Part shown: positions 7,483 through 8,666 of the stretch, in pieces | How positions within the stretch are numbered: the first letter of the stretch is position 1 | Layout of the letters: each line of letters begins with the position of its first letter | Origin: Gammaproteobacteria bacterium | GTDB taxonomy: Bacteria; Pseudomonadota; Gammaproteobacteria; SZUA-229 | DNA length: 8,666 bases | Reading direction: 5' to 3' | Assembly (NCBI GenBank): GCA_016764035.1 | Contig: JAESSQ010000101.1 | Location: 1 to 8,666, forward strand | Program-made: the position numbers and the translations under genes | The notes under the pieces: generated by a model | Databases searched by the model: none | Seen by the model: only the letters and a program-made list of their open reading frames with translations | Told to the model about the DNA's origin: nothing

Positions 7483-8666
7483 ATGGCCAGACCAATAGAA
7501 CAAGACGATGCTCGCTATGAAAATTTTATGCGCCGGATACGTAAAGTGCACTTCGTAGGTATCGGCGGCGCGGGTATGAGCGGTATTGCAGATGTGATGA
7601 ATACACTTGGTTACGAGGTAAGTGGTTCGGATGTTGCGAGTAATGCCGTGACAGAACGTCTGCAAAGTTTGGGTGTGAAAGTTTTTCATACGCACGCTGC
7701 CGAAAATGTAAAAGATGTTGATGTGGTGGTGACATCCACTGCCATAAATGAAGAAAATGCAGAAGTTGTTGCCGCAAAAGCGCGACGCATTCCAATTGTG
7801 CCACGTGCCGAAATGTTGGCTGAGCTTATGCGTTTCAGTCATGGCGTTGCAGTTGCGGGTACGCATGGTAAAACCACAACCACTTCTCTTGTCACCTGTG
7901 TGTTAGCCGAAGCGGGGCTTGATCCTACCTACGTTATCGGTGGCAAACTAAACAGTTCGGCAACCCATGCGCGTTTAGGTACAGGTAAATATTTGATTGC
8001 AGAGGCTGATGAAAGCGATGCTTCTTTTTTGTATCTGCAACCGATGATTGCCATCGTCACCAATGTGGATGCGGATCATCTGCCGACATACGGTGGTGAT
8101 TTCTCTCGATTAAAGCAAGCGTTTGTCGAATTTTTACATCACCTGCCTTTTTATGGCCTGGCGGTCGTTTGTGTTGATGATGACCACGCACGTAGTTTGT
8201 TGCCTGAAATTACGCGACCTGTCATCCGTTATGGCATTGATACTGAAGCTGAGGTTTGTGCATCGAATATTCGTTATAAGGGCGCGCAAAGTATTTTTGA
8301 CGTCATGCTGCCAGAAGCAGATGCAGCGTTTGAAATTACCTTGAACATGCCAGGCCGACACAATGTTTTAAATGCATTGGCCGCAATTTGTGTGGCCTAC
8401 GAACTAGGCATTTCTGCGCAGGATATGCAGTCTGCATTATCCAGCTTTGAAGGTATAAGTCGTCGCATGCACAACTATGGCCAAATTGATTTGCCACAAG
8501 GCCAGGTTAGTTTGATCGATGACTATGCGCATCATCCTACCGAAGTTGCAGCTACCTTAAGTGCCTGTAAAAACGCCTGGCCTGAAAACAGAGTGGTTGC
8601 TGTATTCCAACCGCGTCGTTACACGCGTACGCGTGATTTATTTGAAGACTTTACACATGTCCTGGC
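7483..8666 (+). CDS. murC: UDP-N-acetylmuramate--L-alanine ligase MurC (3'-truncated by window edge)
   Basis: Cytoplasmic ATP-dependent ligase that adds L-alanine to UDP-MurNAc, the first amino acid of the stem peptide. The frame is open to the window end with 394 complete codons, against about 491 residues in E. coli, so roughly 90 to 100 C-terminal residues lie outside. Landmarks are the UDP-binding loop GIGGAGMSG (26-34), SGSD, STAI, the ATP loop GTHGKTT (126-132), VIGGKLNS, EADESDASF (174-182), TNVDADH (193-199), YGGDFSRLKQAFVEFLHHLPFY, MPGRHNVLNALAA, DDYAHHPTE (346-354) and FQPRRYTRT (375-383). All fit MurC rather than the related recycling ligase Mpl, and the dcw location agrees. I read every codon and found no frameshift or stop. 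The ATG shares one base with the murG stop and has a strong AGGAGG upstream. Confidence 0.97.
   Translation, partial: MARPIEQDDARYENFMRRIRKVHFVGIGGAGMSGIADVMNTLGYEVSGSDVASNAVTERLQSLGVKVFHTHAAENVKDVDVVVTSTAINEENAEVVAAKARRIPIVPRAEMLAELMRFSHGVAVAGTHGKTTTTSLVTCVLAEAGLDPTYVIGGKLNSSATHARLGTGKYLIAEADESDASFLYLQPMIAIVTNVDADHLPTYGGDFSRLKQAFVEFLHHLPFYGLAVVCVDDDHARSLLPEITRPVIRYGIDTEAEVCASNIRYKGAQSIFDVMLPEADAAFEITLNMPGRHNVLNALAAICVAYELGISAQDMQSALSSFEGISRRMHNYGQIDLPQGQVSLIDDYAHHPTEVAATLSACKNAWPENRVVAVFQPRRYTRTRDLFEDFTHVL

Larger units (their letters stand above)
6371..7483 (+). pseudogene. murG: UDP-GlcNAc:lipid I N-acetylglucosaminyltransferase MurG, interrupted by an in-frame TAG
   Basis: Peripheral inner-membrane GT-B glycosyltransferase that adds GlcNAc to lipid I to form lipid II. 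The frame from GTG 6371 (or ATG 6374, one codon later) is the same throughout, 370 codons including an internal TAG at codon 87, against 355 residues in E. coli. Landmarks are MAGGTGGHVFPALAVA (glycine-rich loop 12-17), SITGLRGK, then after the stop GMGGFASGPGG (100-110), HEQNAIPGLTNK (from 123), GNPVR, the second glycine-rich loop IGGSLGA (198-204), FIDDM, and CRAGAMTVFELAAAG with the UDP-GlcNAc-binding glutamate at E279, then DDHQTVNA. Alignment to E. coli RQARAIMKAYKP puts the TAG at one residue position with no gap on either side. The later part has only a TTG (6638) without a ribosome site to restart from. Start overlaps the ftsW stop, and the TGA end overlaps the murC ATG by one base. 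Confidence 0.93.

Noticed and set aside
6638..7483. A separate short glycosyltransferase starting at TTG 6638
   Set aside because: It shares the murG reading frame and lacks the N-terminal glycine-rich loop, which sits just before the TAG.
1..8666. A novel defence, mobile or regulatory system hidden in the window
   Set aside because: Conserved dcw genes fill the window from end to end with no spare sequence. I saw no repeats, insertion sequence ends, CRISPR array, RNA gene or unexplained domain.

Overview
This window is an uninterrupted piece of a division and cell wall (dcw) cluster. All genes lie on the + strand in the order murE (5' end cut off), murF, mraY, murD, ftsW, murG, murC (3' end cut off). 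This is the same order as in Escherichia coli and other Gammaproteobacteria. The proteins match the gammaproteobacterial forms closely along their length. MurE carries the DNPR motif of meso-diaminopimelate-adding enzymes, so the organism is a Gram-negative with DAP-type peptidoglycan. Base composition is moderate, and I cannot name the genus from the sequence alone.

Layout: murE 1-1134, murF 1131-2543, mraY 2543-3639, murD 3674-5095, ftsW 5092-6374, murG 6371-7483, murC 7483-8666. Five of the six junctions overlap by 1 to 4 bases, which suggests translational coupling on one polycistronic message. Only mraY and murD are separated, by 34 bases. There is no stretch over 300 bases without a gene, and I see no RNA gene, mobile element, CRISPR array or convincing terminator.

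Together the products build lipid II and help polymerise it. MurC, MurD, MurE and MurF are the ATP-dependent amino acid ligases that build UDP-MurNAc-pentapeptide in the cytoplasm. MraY moves phospho-MurNAc-pentapeptide onto undecaprenyl phosphate to give lipid I, MurG adds GlcNAc to give lipid II, and FtsW is the SEDS glycan polymerase of the divisome.

The notable point is that three of these normally essential genes are interrupted as written. mraY has a one-base deletion near 2765, ftsW has a one-base deletion near 5578, and murG has an in-frame TAG at 6629-6631. The rest of each gene is well conserved, and the protein on each side joins at exactly the family spacing. The simplest reading is sequence or assembly error. 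A redundant decaying copy or very recent mutation is possible but less likely. I do not see a previously undescribed system here; this is a conventional dcw segment with three lesions that need checking.
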